Source: JAEUJM01 sp041908445 (GTDB taxonomy: Bacteria; Actinomycetota; Acidimicrobiia; Acidimicrobiales; DATDAH01). From it: a DNA stretch of 64,000 nt. The stretch lies in contig JAYRFK010000130.1 of the NCBI GenBank assembly GCA_041908445.1, positions 1-64,000 of the forward strand, in the 5' to 3' direction. The notes below the pieces were generated by a model. That model was not told the origin of the DNA and searched no databases. It was given only the letters and a program-made list of their open reading frames with translations. The translations under genes were made by a program, and so were the position numbers. Shown one piece after another: positions 43,764 to 53,039 of this stretch. The stretch's first letter is position 1. Each line of letters begins with the position of its first letter.

Positions 43764-44102
43764 ATGGAGAACCGCCCGCTCGCCGAAGTGAAGGCCGACC
43801 TGTTCAAGGCCCTGGGCCACCCAGCCCGGGTGCGCGCCCTCGAGGTGCTCGCCGAGGGCGAGCACACGGTCAGCGAGCTCCAGCCGCTGGTCGGCATCGA
43901 GTCCTCCCACCTCAGCCAACAGCTGGGCGTGCTGCGCCGCGCCGGCCTGGTGACAGCCCACCGGGAGGGCGCCTCCGTGCGCTACCGGCTGGCCGATCCG
44001 CTCGTGGCCGAGCTGCTGGCGGTCGCCAAGCGCCTCCTGCTGAAGACCCTGAGCGGCACCCGCGACCTCCTCGACGACCTCGCCGCCGAGCTCCCCCGAT
44101 GA
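43764..44102 (+). CDS. ArsR family transcriptional regulator
   Basis: 112 aa winged helix: VKADLFKALGHPARVRALEVL, SELQPLVGIESSHLSQQLGVLRRAGLV (cited in part), HREGASVRYRLADP. No Cys pair of the classical metal-sensing CVC type is visible, so it may sense a redox or sulfur signal. Overlaps the sulfate permease gene by 4 bp (ATGA), so it most likely controls anion transport together with itself. Confidence 0.9.
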   Translation: MENRPLAEVKADLFKALGHPARVRALEVLAEGEHTVSELQPLVGIESSHLSQQLGVLRRAGLVTAHREGASVRYRLADPLVAELLAVAKRLLLKTLSGTRDLLDDLAAELPR

Positions 44103-45787
44103 CCCGCCTGCTGGCGCTGCTCCCCCGGCGGCACGACTACGACGGCCTGCGACGGCACTGGCGGGGCGACGTCCTCGCCGGCGTGACCGTCGCCGTCGTG
44201 GCCCTCCCCCTCGCCCTGGCCTTCGGCATCACCACCGGCCTCGGGGCCGCCGCCGGCCTCACCACCGCCATCGTGGCCGGCCTCGTCGCCGCGGTCCTCG
44301 GTGGCTCCGACGTCCAGGTGTCGGGCCCCACCGGCGCCATGACCGTGGTCCTCGTGCCGCTGGTCGCCCGCTTCGGCGTCGACGGCGTGGTGGTCGCGGG
44401 CGTGCTCGCCGGCGTGCTGATCACCATCGCGGCCGTCCTGCGGCTGGGTCGCTACCTGGCCTACATCCCCTGGCCGGTCGTCGAGGGCTTCACCCTCGGC
44501 ATCGCCGTGATCATCGCCCTCCAGCAGGTGCCCAACGCACTCGGCGTGGCCAAGCCCGAGGGCGAGAACACCGCCGCGGTCGCGGCGCGCGCCGTGGGCG
44601 ACGCGGTGAGCCACCCGAACCCGGCCGCCCTCGGGCTCACCGCGCTCGTGGTGCTCGTCATGGTCGTGACCCCCCGGATCCACCGGGCCCTGCCCGCCTC
44701 ACTGCTGGGCGTGCTCGCGGCGACGGTGGTCGCCGCCGTCGCCGACCTCGACGTCGCCACCATCGGTGCCCTGCCCCAGCGGATCGCCCACCTCACCGTC
44801 CCCCACGTCGCCGTCGGCGACCTCGACCAGTTCCTGAGCGCGGCCTTCGCCATCGCCGCCCTCGCCGCCATCGAGAGCCTGCTCTCGGCCAAGGTCGCCG
44901 ACGGCATGGCCGACGGGCGCCGCCACGACCCCGACCGGGAGCTCTTCGGCCAAGGCGCCGCCAACCTCGTGACCCCCCTGCTGGGCGGCATGCCCGCCAC
45001 CGGGGCCATCGCCCGCACCGCGGTCAACGTCCGGGCCGGTGCCCGCACCCGCGTCGCCGCCGGCGTCCACTCGCTCGTGCTCGTGCTCGTGGTCCTCTTC
45101 GCCGCGCCGCTCGTGGCCGAGATCCCCCTCGCCGCCCTCGCCGGCGTGCTGCTCGTCACCGCCGCCCGCATGGTCGACCTCCACAACGTGCGGGCGGTCC
45201 TCCGCTCGACCCGGTCCGACGCGATCGTGCTGGTCGCGACCGCGCTGGCCACGGTCGTGTTCGACCTGATCGTGGCGGTCGAGATCGGCATGGCCATCGC
45301 CGCCGTGCTGGCCCTGCGCCACGTGGCCCGCACCGCGGAGGCCGTGGCCGTCTCGGTGGATCCCGAGGTCGACGCCGACGAGGAGAGCGCCCTGCTCGCC
45401 GAGCACATCGTGACCTACCGCCTCGACGGGGCCCTGTTCTTCGGGGCCGCCCAGCGCTTCCTCACCGAGCTGGCCTCGATCGCCGACGTCGAGGTCGTGA
45501 TCCTGCGCCTCCCGGGCCTCCAGGTGCTCGACGCCACCGGTGCCCAGGCCCTCGGCGAGATCGTCGACGACCTCGAGCACCGCGGGATCACCGTGCTCTT
45601 GAAGGGCCCCCGACCCGAGCACCTCCGGGTGCTCGAGGCGGTCGGCGCGCTCGACCGCCTGGCCCACGAGCGCCACCTCTTCACCGACCTCGACGCCGCC
45701 ATCGCCCACGCCCGCGAGCACGTGAGCCGCGGGCGGGCGGGCGCCGGCGACCCGGGTCAGCCGCCGCTGGAGGTCACCGGGCGCTGA
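44099..45787 (+). CDS. SulP family anion permease with STAS domain
   Basis: 562 aa. Membrane domain with about 12-14 helices (VTVAVVALPLALAFGITTGL, GGSDVQVSGPTGAMTVVL, GVLLVTAARMVDLHNVRAVL) and a C-terminal STAS domain (about 440-555; VVILRLPGLQVLDATGAQAL). Transports sulfate, bicarbonate or other anions; bacterial SulP-ArsR pairs are frequent. Its last 31 bp overlap the convergent lipoprotein gene. Confidence 0.9.
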   Translation: MTRLLALLPRRHDYDGLRRHWRGDVLAGVTVAVVALPLALAFGITTGLGAAAGLTTAIVAGLVAAVLGGSDVQVSGPTGAMTVVLVPLVARFGVDGVVVAGVLAGVLITIAAVLRLGRYLAYIPWPVVEGFTLGIAVIIALQQVPNALGVAKPEGENTAAVAARAVGDAVSHPNPAALGLTALVVLVMVVTPRIHRALPASLLGVLAATVVAAVADLDVATIGALPQRIAHLTVPHVAVGDLDQFLSAAFAIAALAAIESLLSAKVADGMADGRRHDPDRELFGQGAANLVTPLLGGMPATGAIARTAVNVRAGARTRVAAGVHSLVLVLVVLFAAPLVAEIPLAALAGVLLVTAARMVDLHNVRAVLRSTRSDAIVLVATALATVVFDLIVAVEIGMAIAAVLALRHVARTAEAVAVSVDPEVDADEESALLAEHIVTYRLDGALFFGAAQRFLTELASIADVEVVILRLPGLQVLDATGAQALGEIVDDLEHRGITVLLKGPRPEHLRVLEAVGALDRLAHERHLFTDLDAAIAHAREHVSRGRAGAGDPGQPPLEVTGR

Positions 45788-46695
45788 TCGGCGCCCTCGG
45801 TCACCTCGAAGTGCTCGAAGCGCACGTCGAGGGTGTCGACGATGTTGACGACGTGCAGCAGGCCCTGGTCGGTGCTCGTGGCGTCGATGCCCTCGCCCTC
45901 GCCCTCCGGGGCGACGTTGCTCATGGCCCCGATCCGCGAGACGACCCCCGTCTCGAGGTCCACCCGGAACATCGCCCGCTCGGGGTCGTCCGTCGCCAGC
46001 CACAGGGCGCCGGCGGCCACGTCCGCGCCCTGCACCTTGTCGAGGCGGACGCTCATCTGGATGGGCTCGAGGGGCTCGAAGGTGCAGCCCTCGCCGAGCT
46101 CGTAGACGAGGATCTGGTCCCCGCTGAACCCCTTCATGGAGTAGGCCCGGTCGCCCTCGACGGCGATGAAGGAGTTGTGGCGCTGCGCGACCGTCTGCGA
46201 CCCCTGCATGGTCAGGGTTTCGGGGTCGAAGCAGGCCATGATCTGCTCGTCGCGCTGGTAGTCCGGCTGCTCGAGGGGCACGTAGAGCACCCCGTCCTGG
46301 ACGTCGATGTCGCCGATGTGCTCGTAGCCGTCGGGCACGAACTCGTCGGGCACGGCGGTGCTGTCGGCGATCGACTGCTCGAGATCGGCGTCGACGCGGG
46401 CGAGCACGGTCGTGCCGGAGAAGATCCAGCCGCCGTCGTCGAGGTGGGCGACGCCCTGGCGGTAGCCGGGGTTCACCACCTCGTCGCCCGTGCTCGTGGC
46501 GGTGAACACCGGCGCCGTCGTCGTGGTGGTCGGCGCCACGGTGTCGTCGGCGGCGTCGTCACCGCCCCCATCGCCGTCGCTGCTGCACCCGGCCCCGAGG
46601 AGGGCCAGCACCGTGACCAGCCCGGCGGCGACCAGCGCCCTGCGCCGCCGCCCGCCTCCGACCACCGCCCGTGTCGCCTGCGTCCCCCGTGTCAC
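45757..46695 (-). CDS. Exported lipoprotein, beta-propeller-like
   Basis: About 312 aa from GTG 46695. Arg-rich n-region, lipobox GAGC (LLGAGCSSDGDG), Thr-rich linker, then repeating segments (GWIFSGTTVLARVDADL; GDIDVQDGVLYVPLEQPD; GALWLATDDPERAMFRVDLETG) suggesting propeller blades as in YncE/quinoprotein-like proteins. No catalytic motif. The gene ends inside the convergent sulP gene (31-bp overlap). Function unknown. Confidence 0.75.
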   Translation of the reverse strand: MTRGTQATRAVVGGGRRRRALVAAGLVTVLALLGAGCSSDGDGGGDDAADDTVAPTTTTTAPVFTATSTGDEVVNPGYRQGVAHLDDGGWIFSGTTVLARVDADLEQSIADSTAVPDEFVPDGYEHIGDIDVQDGVLYVPLEQPDYQRDEQIMACFDPETLTMQGSQTVAQRHNSFIAVEGDRAYSMKGFSGDQILVYELGEGCTFEPLEPIQMSVRLDKVQGADVAAGALWLATDDPERAMFRVDLETGVVSRIGAMSNVAPEGEGEGIDATSTDQGLLHVVNIVDTLDVRFEHFEVTEGADQRPVTSSGG

Positions 46696-46718
46696 TCGGC
46701 GAACGCTACTGCCGGTGC

Positions 46719-47432
46719 TCAGCGCCAGGCGTCGACGACCGTCAGCAGCTCGGGCAGCGAGGCGATGGTGGCGTCGGGCTCGACCGCGTAGGCCGGCACG
46801 TCCCCGTTCGGGCGCAGCACCGCCTTCATCCCCACCCCCTTGGCCCCGTGGATGTCGTCGAAGGGCCGGTCGCCGACGAAGACCGCGCGGCCCGGGTCGT
46901 CGACGCCCAGCGCACCGAGGGCGGCGTGGAACACCGAGGGGTGCGGCTTCAGGTGGGACAGCTCGCTCGAGTAGAGGCGGGCGTCGATGAGCCCGGCCAG
47001 GCCGTCCCGCTCGAGGAAGTGCTCGTGGAAGGGGCGGGGCCAGTGGGTGTTCGACAGCAGGCCGATGGCGAGGCCCCGCTCGCGCAGCGCGGCGAGGACG
47101 GGCGCGGCGTCGGGGTCGTGGCGGATGTGCGGCGTCCAGGAGTCGAGGTGCTGGACCGCGGCCTCCTCCAGCACCGCCTCGGCCACGTCGAGGCCCAGCT
47201 CGCCGGACGCCTCGGCGAGGATGTCCGCCAGCGTGCCGCTCTCCTGGGTCTCGGTCGTCCGGGCCCAGAAGCGCTCCTCCACGGCGAGCAGGTGGGCGGT
47301 CACCTCCTCCTCGCGCTCGGGGGCGAGGTGGCGCGCGGCCGCCCGCCACACGTCGAGCAGCTCCAGGGAGACGAAGTCCGAGAGGGTGCCGCCCCAGTCG
47401 AAGATCACCGCGTCCAGCGCCGGAGAGGCCAT
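46719..47432 (-). CDS. HAD superfamily hydrolase
   Basis: 237 aa. Motif I FDWGGTLSDF (nucleophile Asp11-type, with DWGGT for the usual DxDGT), motif II LLSNTHW, motif III Lys in LKPHPSVFHAAL and motif IV FVGDRPFDDIHGAKGVGM. Phosphatase/dehalogenase-type fold with a helical cap; most likely a small-molecule phosphatase. Divergent from the polyprenyl synthase gene by 23 bp. Confidence 0.9.
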   Translation of the reverse strand: MASPALDAVIFDWGGTLSDFVSLELLDVWRAAARHLAPEREEEVTAHLLAVEERFWARTTETQESGTLADILAEASGELGLDVAEAVLEEAAVQHLDSWTPHIRHDPDAAPVLAALRERGLAIGLLSNTHWPRPFHEHFLERDGLAGLIDARLYSSELSHLKPHPSVFHAALGALGVDDPGRAVFVGDRPFDDIHGAKGVGMKAVLRPNGDVPAYAVEPDATIASLPELLTVVDAWR

Positions 47433-47455
47433 GGCCCCACCGTAGGCTGGCGCCC

Positions 47456-48508
47456 GTGGCTGCTCCCCCCGCGAGCGTGAAGGCCGTCGCGGACGCCGTG
47501 GAGGCCCGCCTCGCCGAGGTGCTCGACGCCGAGACCGCCCGCTGGACGGCGCTCACCCCCGACCTCGAGTGGCCCCTCGACGCGCTGCGCCGCCTCGTGC
47601 TGGCCGGCGGGAAGCGCCTCCGCCCCGCCTTCTGCCACTGGGCCTACGTGGGCGCCGGCGGCGACCCGGACGACCGCCGGGTGGTCGACGCCGGCGCCGC
47701 CTTCGAGCTGCTCCACGCCTTCGCGTTGATGCACGACGACGTGATGGACGACTCCGACACGCGCCGGGGCCTCGAGACCATCCACGCCGAGTTCGCGGCC
47801 CACCACGCCGGCACCGCCTGGGGCGGTGAGAGCCGCCGCTTCGGCGAGGGGGTGGCCATCCTCGTCGGCGACCTCGCCCACGTCCTCGCCGACCGGGTGC
47901 TCCCCGACGCCGGGCCCGACCTCGCCGACGTCTGGGACGAGCTGCGCATCGAGCTCAACGTCGGCCAGTACCTCGACGTGCTCGGCACCGCCCGCGCCGA
48001 CCGGGATGAGGCCGGCGCCCGTCGCATCGCCCGCTACAAGTCCGGCAAGTACACGATCGAGCGCCCCCTGCACGTGGGCGCCGCCCTGGCCGGGCGCTAC
48101 GGCGAGCTCGCCGCCCCGCTCTCGGCCTACGGCGACCCGCTCGGCGAGGCCTTCCAGCTCCGCGACGACGTCCTCGGCGTGTACGGCGACCCCCGGCTCA
48201 CCGGCAAGCCCGTCGGCGGCGACCTGCGCGAGGGCAAGCCCACGCCGCTGCTCGCCGTGGCCGTGGCACGCGCCGACGCCGGCCAGCAGGCGCTCCTCGC
48301 CCGCGTGGGCCGCGTCGAGCTCACCGACGACGACGTCGCCGCACTCCAGGAGGTGCTCGACGCCACCGGCGCCCTGACCGAGATCGAGGACAGCATCGAC
48401 CGTCTCACCCGGGAGGCGGTCGGGGCCGTCGAGCGGGCGCCCCTGGTGGACGAGGCCCGGGAGGCGCTCGTCGACCTGGCCCACTACGTGGCCGAGCGAG
48501 AGCGCTGA
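47456..48508 (+). CDS. Polyprenyl (geranylgeranyl-type) diphosphate synthase
   Basis: 350 aa from GTG. First Asp-rich motif MHDDVMDDSDTRRG (about 97-110), GGKRLRPAFCHWAYVGAGG, KSGKYTIERPLHVGA, second Asp-rich motif FQLRDDVLGVYGDP and GKPVGGDLREGKPTPLLA. Head-to-tail condensation of isopentenyl diphosphate; the residues before the first Asp motif (FELLHAFALMHDD) suggest a medium-chain (C15-C20) product. Feeds carotenoid, quinone or lipid synthesis; a CrtO-type acyltransferase is encoded at 59.4 kb. Confidence 0.92.
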   Translation: MAAPPASVKAVADAVEARLAEVLDAETARWTALTPDLEWPLDALRRLVLAGGKRLRPAFCHWAYVGAGGDPDDRRVVDAGAAFELLHAFALMHDDVMDDSDTRRGLETIHAEFAAHHAGTAWGGESRRFGEGVAILVGDLAHVLADRVLPDAGPDLADVWDELRIELNVGQYLDVLGTARADRDEAGARRIARYKSGKYTIERPLHVGAALAGRYGELAAPLSAYGDPLGEAFQLRDDVLGVYGDPRLTGKPVGGDLREGKPTPLLAVAVARADAGQQALLARVGRVELTDDDVAALQEVLDATGALTEIEDSIDRLTREAVGAVERAPLVDEAREALVDLAHYVAERER

Positions 48509-48609
48509 GCGCTGAGCGGCCACGGGCGAGGTGGGCCGCGCCGGACCCGATCGGCGAGGTGAACGGCGATTACTCTGACCGGTGGGTCAGCACCGGAGGG
48601 GACCACACC

Positions 48610-51072
48610 ATGAGCGCTGCATCGGGCGACGCGGGGACCTGCCCGTCCCCGTCCGTGCGCTTCGAGACCCTGGTCGAGCACAGCCCCGTCGCCATGGTCC
48701 TCACCGACGCCGACCTGGTCATCCGCTGGGTGAGCCCGGCGGTCTCGCCCCTGCTCGGCTGGGACCCGGCCGAGGTGGTGGGCACCGACGCCGCCGACCT
48801 GATCCACCCGGACGACCTCGGCCGGGTGGCCCACAACCTCGGCCAGATGCTCACGTTCGCGGACCCGGAGGAGATCGACACCCTCGTCGTCCGGATCCGC
48901 CACAAGGAGGGCGGCTGGCGTCACATCGACGTCACGGGCGCCAACCTGCTGCACGACCCGGAGGTGGGCGCCATGCTCGTCAACCTCCGCGACGTGTCCC
49001 TCCAGGTCGAGGCCCAGGTGGCCCTGGCCCGCAGCGAGGAGCACTTCCGCGCCCTGGCCCAGCACAGCTCGGACTCGGTGTTCGTCACGACCGCCCACGG
49101 GGTCATCACCTACGCCAGCCCGGCGGTCGAGAACGTCTTCGGCTACGGCCCGGAGCAGCTCGTCGGCCACCGCCCGCAGGAGTACGCGGACGAGGCCACC
49201 GTCGACGCGACCATGGCGATCTGGCCGCGCCTCGTCGCCGAGCCGGGGCGCATCGAAGACGTCGTCGGCCGGATCGCGAACGCCCGGGGCGAGTGGCGTT
49301 GGGTCGAGATCATGCTGACCAACCTGCTCGAGAGCCCGGCGGTGGGGGGCATCGTCGTCAACCTCTGGGACGTCACGACCCGGATCGAGGAGGAGCAGCG
49401 CAACGCCCGCCTCCTGGACATCATCTCGGCCACCACCGACCTCGTGGCCATCACCGACCGCACCGGCAACCTCGTCTACGCCAACGAGGCGAGCCGGCAG
49501 TTCTTCGGGATCACCGACGACAACCTCGAGGGGTTCCAGTTCGCCCCCTTCGTGCCGTCGTGGTTCCGGCTCCGCTACGTGGGCGACGCCGTGCCGGCGC
49601 TCAAGGAGAAGAGCATCTGGAGCGGTGAGGCCGCCTTCCTGAAGGACGGCGTCGAGGTGCCGGTCTCCATGGTCTTCATCGCCCACCGCGACGACGAGGG
49701 CCACCTCCAGTTCATCTCCAGCGTCAGCCGCGACATCAGCGAGCGCAAGGAGTTCGAGGCCACCCTCGAGCACCAGGCCACCCACGACCCCCTGACCGGC
49801 CTGCCGAACCGGGCGCTGCTGCTCGACCGCCTCGAGGTCTCGCTGGCCCGCGCCGAGCGCTTCGGCACGGGGGTGGCCGTCCTGTTCCTCGACCTCGACC
49901 ACTTCAAGGTGGTCAACGACAGCCTCGGCCACGCCCGCGGCGACCAGTTGCTCATCGCCGCCGCCGACCGCCTGAAGGAGGCGCTGCGCCAGGGCGGCGA
50001 CACCGTGGCCCGCTTCGGCGGCGACGAGTTCGTGATCCTCTGCGAGGACCTGGCCGGCGTCGACGACGCGCTCCGCATCGCGGAGCGGGTGGGCCACCTG
50101 CTCACCGAGCCGTTCCCGCTCGGCCGGGAGGAGGTCTTCGTCACCGCCAGCACCGGCATCGCGTTCAGCCAGGGCGGAGCGGATGCGGCCGACCTGCTGC
50201 GCGACGCCGACGCGGCGATGTACCAGGCCAAGGAGCGCGGCCGGGACCGCTACGAGGTCTTCGACCGCAAGATGCGGGCGGAGGTGGTCGACCGCCTGAG
50301 CATCGAGAGCTCGCTGCGCCGGGCGGTCGAGCGGCGGGAGCTGCGCATCCACTACCAGCCCAAGGTCGACCTCCGCAGCGGGGCGATCATCGGCGCCGAG
50401 GCGCTGCTGCGCTGGGAGCACCCCGACCGGGGGCTCCTGCTGCCCGGCGAGTTCATCCGGGTCGCCGAGGAGACCGGGCTCATCGTGCCCATCGGGCGCT
50501 GGGTGCTCGACCAGGCCGTCCGCCAGGCCCAGCGCTGGCAGGCCGAGCTGCCGGGCACCGAGCCGCTCTACATCTGCGTCAACCTCTCCCGCCGACAGCT
50601 CGGCGACCCGAACCTGGTGGACGACGTCGCCCGGGTCCTCGACGAGACCGCAGTCGACCCGAGCCGCATCGACCTCGAGATCACCGAGAGCGTGCTCATG
50701 GACGACGTCGAGCTCGCCCACCGCGCCCTCAGCCAGCTCCACGAGCTCGGGGTGAAGCTCGTGGTCGACGACTTCGGCACCGGCTACTCCTCGCTCAGCT
50801 ACCTGCAGCGCTTCCCGGTGGACCTGTTGAAGGTGGACCGGTCGTTCGTGGCCGGCCTCGGCGTGAACAAGGGCGACACCGCCATCGTCACCGCGGTGCT
50901 CAGCCTGGCCCACGCCCTCGGCATGGACGTCATCGCGGAGGGCGTGGAGACCGCCGAGCAGCTCGCCGAGCTGCGGCGCCTCGGCTGCGACATGGCCCAG
51001 GGCTTCTACCTCGCCCGCCCCCAGCCCGCCCCCGACATCGCCGAGCTCCTCGCCGCCGACCCGAGGTACTAG
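48610..51072 (+). CDS. Sensor protein with PAS-PAS-PAS-GGDEF-EAL architecture
   Basis: 820 aa from ATG 48610, preceded by GGAGGGG at 48595-48601. Three PAS domains (about 18-130, 140-260, 265-385; RFETLVEHSPVAMVLTDADL, HFRALAQHSSDSVFVTTAHG, NARLLDIISATTDLVAITDR), GGDEF intact near residue 471 (VARFGGDEFVILCED) and EAL intact near 596 (IIGAEALLRWEHPDRG; DDFGTGYSSLSYLQRFP). No membrane segments. A second full-length bifunctional c-di-GMP enzyme in the window, but without the GAF domain of the other. Confidence 0.93.
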   Translation: MSAASGDAGTCPSPSVRFETLVEHSPVAMVLTDADLVIRWVSPAVSPLLGWDPAEVVGTDAADLIHPDDLGRVAHNLGQMLTFADPEEIDTLVVRIRHKEGGWRHIDVTGANLLHDPEVGAMLVNLRDVSLQVEAQVALARSEEHFRALAQHSSDSVFVTTAHGVITYASPAVENVFGYGPEQLVGHRPQEYADEATVDATMAIWPRLVAEPGRIEDVVGRIANARGEWRWVEIMLTNLLESPAVGGIVVNLWDVTTRIEEEQRNARLLDIISATTDLVAITDRTGNLVYANEASRQFFGITDDNLEGFQFAPFVPSWFRLRYVGDAVPALKEKSIWSGEAAFLKDGVEVPVSMVFIAHRDDEGHLQFISSVSRDISERKEFEATLEHQATHDPLTGLPNRALLLDRLEVSLARAERFGTGVAVLFLDLDHFKVVNDSLGHARGDQLLIAAADRLKEALRQGGDTVARFGGDEFVILCEDLAGVDDALRIAERVGHLLTEPFPLGREEVFVTASTGIAFSQGGADAADLLRDADAAMYQAKERGRDRYEVFDRKMRAEVVDRLSIESSLRRAVERRELRIHYQPKVDLRSGAIIGAEALLRWEHPDRGLLLPGEFIRVAEETGLIVPIGRWVLDQAVRQAQRWQAELPGTEPLYICVNLSRRQLGDPNLVDDVARVLDETAVDPSRIDLEITESVLMDDVELAHRALSQLHELGVKLVVDDFGTGYSSLSYLQRFPVDLLKVDRSFVAGLGVNKGDTAIVTAVLSLAHALGMDVIAEGVETAEQLAELRRLGCDMAQGFYLARPQPAPDIAELLAADPRY

Positions 51073-51237
51073 CGCGGTCGCCGCGTGACAGCGGCGGGTG
51101 ACGTGGCGGAGCGGAGCGGAGCCGCCGCGCCAGTGAACCGGATGGCGGAGCCGTGACGACGGAGGAGGCACATGGCAACAGGTCGTAGGACCAAGGTCCG
51201 ATGGTGGCCGGGACCACGCCTCCCGGAGGATGGGCCC

Positions 51238-51624
51238 ATGATCAAGCGCCCCCTCCTCCTGCTCGTCGTCTCCCTCGCCCTCGTGGCGGGTCTGGCCGCC
51301 CCCGCGTCGGCCTCGGGCGGCGACGCCACCCGCGTCAACGGCACCTGCTCCGGCTCGACCCTCTGGAAGCTGAAGGCCAAGTCCCGCGACGGCAACCTCG
51401 AGGTCGAGTTCGAGGTCGACAGCAACCGCAACGGCCAGGTGTGGAGCGTCCGCATCGACCAGAACCGCGCCACCGTCTACAGCGGCAGCCGCACGACCCG
51501 GCCCCCGAGCGGGTCCTTCGGCGTGAGCCGGGTGCTGCCCGACACCGTGGGCGCCGACCGCCTGGTCGCCGTCGCCACCAACGCCCGCTCCGGCGAGCGC
51601 TGCCGTGGGGTGCTGACGGTCTGA
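51238..51624 (+). CDS. Small secreted protein
   Basis: 128 aa from ATG 51238; GGAGG at 51225-51229. Sec signal peptide MIKRPLLLLVVSLALVAGLAAPASA with AxA cleavage. Mature part (TRVNGTCSGSTLWKLKAKSR; DGNLEVEFEVDSNRNGQVWS) has two cysteines and an all-beta look. No family recognised. The 165 bp upstream (51073-51237) hold no gene; several short GC inverted repeats there may include the terminator of the preceding GGDEF/EAL gene. Confidence 0.65.
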   Translation: MIKRPLLLLVVSLALVAGLAAPASASGGDATRVNGTCSGSTLWKLKAKSRDGNLEVEFEVDSNRNGQVWSVRIDQNRATVYSGSRTTRPPSGSFGVSRVLPDTVGADRLVAVATNARSGERCRGVLTV

Positions 51625-51698
51625 CCGCCACCTCGACCCGCCCCGTCGTCGTCCGCCGCCCCGAGGCCGTGCCTCGGGGCGGCGGGCGCGTGGGCACA

Positions 51699-53039
51699 AT
51701 GTCCGTCGTGGACGAACGCACGACCTCCGTCCGCCGCGAGGTCGTGCGCTTCGCGATCCCGGGCGTCCTCGCCCTGGTGGCGGTCCTCGTCCTCAGCCTC
51801 TGGGTGGCCCGGTCCATCGCCACCACCGAGGCCACCCGCGACGCCGAGGCCACCGCGGAGCTGCTCGCCAGCACCGTGGTCGAGCCGAACCTCGACGACG
51901 CCCTCGTCGCCGGCGACCCGGCGGCGCTGGCCCGGATGGACGAACTGGTGCACGAGCGGGTGCTCGTCGACCCCACGGTGACCGCCCGGATCTGGTCGGC
52001 CGACGGCACCATCGTCTACTCCGACAAGGCCCCCCTCATCGGCGACTCCTACGAGCTGGACGAGGACGACCTGGCCGACCTGCGCGAGGGCGGCACCGAC
52101 GCCGGCGTGAGCGACCTGTCGAAGCCCGAGAACCGCTTCGAGCGCGGCTACGGCGAGCTGCTCGAGGTCTACACGGGCGTGCGCAGCACGTCGGGCGAGC
52201 CGTTCCTGTTCGAGATCTACCAGCGCCAGGCCTCGATCGACTCCGACGCCACCCGCATCTTCCGCTCGCTGGTGCCGGTGGTCGTCGGCTCGCTCGTGCT
52301 GCTCATGGCCATCCAGCTCACCCTGGCCTGGCGCATGGCCCGACGCCTCGAGCGGTCGCAGGCCGAGCGGGAGCGCCTCTACCGCCAGGCCCTCGACGCC
52401 TCCGACGCCGAGCGCCGGCGCATCGCCGCCGACCTCCACGACGGCGTCGTGCAGGACCTCGCCGGCGTGGGCTTCACGCTGGCGGCGCTGGCGGACGGGG
52501 CCGAGGACGCCGCCGCGACCGCAGCCGACCCGGCCGAGCAGCGCCGGGCCGACCGCCTGACCGCCACGGCGGGCACCGTGCGGCGCAGCGTCCGCGCGCT
52601 GCGATCGCTGCTCGTCGAGATCTACCCGCCGAACCTGGCCGAGGCCGGCCTCGACACCGCGCTGGCCGACCTGGTCGCCTCGACCAACGGCTGGTCGTCG
52701 GTCGAGGTCACGGTCGACCCCGCCCTCGACCTGACCACCGACCAGAAGGCGGTGATCTACCGGGTGGCGCGCGAGGCGCTGCAGAACGTCCGCAAGCACG
52801 CCGGCGCCGAGCGGGTCACGGTGGCGGTCGCCGGCGCCGAGGGCGGGGCGGCGGTCCTCACCGTCACCGACGACGGACGCGGGTTCGAGGCGGGAGACGA
52901 ACGCGCCGGGGACCGGCCCAACGGGGGCCACGTGGGCCTGCGCCTCATGCGCGACGCCGCCGAGCAGGCCGGCGGCACCGTCACCGTCGACTCGGCGCCC
53001 GGGTCGGGCACGACCGTGCGGCTCGAGGTCCCGAGGTGA
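51699..53039 (+). CDS. NarL-family sensor histidine kinase
   Basis: About 446 aa from ATG 51699. Membrane helix about 19-39, extracytoplasmic sensor region about 40-190, second helix about 192-212, then HisKA_3 dimerisation domain with the phospho-accepting His in RIAADLHDGVVQDLAGVG (near 247) and a HATPase domain (ALQNVRKHAG; VTDDGRGFE; GHVGLRLMRDAAEQAGG). Signals to the response regulator whose start overlaps its stop (GTGA). The stimulus is unknown. Confidence 0.92.
   Translation: MSVVDERTTSVRREVVRFAIPGVLALVAVLVLSLWVARSIATTEATRDAEATAELLASTVVEPNLDDALVAGDPAALARMDELVHERVLVDPTVTARIWSADGTIVYSDKAPLIGDSYELDEDDLADLREGGTDAGVSDLSKPENRFERGYGELLEVYTGVRSTSGEPFLFEIYQRQASIDSDATRIFRSLVPVVVGSLVLLMAIQLTLAWRMARRLERSQAERERLYRQALDASDAERRRIAADLHDGVVQDLAGVGFTLAALADGAEDAAATAADPAEQRRADRLTATAGTVRRSVRALRSLLVEIYPPNLAEAGLDTALADLVASTNGWSSVEVTVDPALDLTTDQKAVIYRVAREALQNVRKHAGAERVTVAVAGAEGGAAVLTVTDDGRGFEAGDERAGDRPNGGHVGLRLMRDAAEQAGGTVTVDSAPGSGTTVRLEVPR

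Noticed and set aside
51131..51237. Possible c-di-GMP riboswitch before the small secreted-protein gene
   Set aside because: Some GC stems and a GGCAACAGG-like string are present, but the conserved GEMM-I core could not be matched.
48484..51699. Open frame of about 1071 codons on the - strand
   Set aside because: Antisense to the PAS/GGDEF/EAL gene and the small secreted-protein gene; no motifs.
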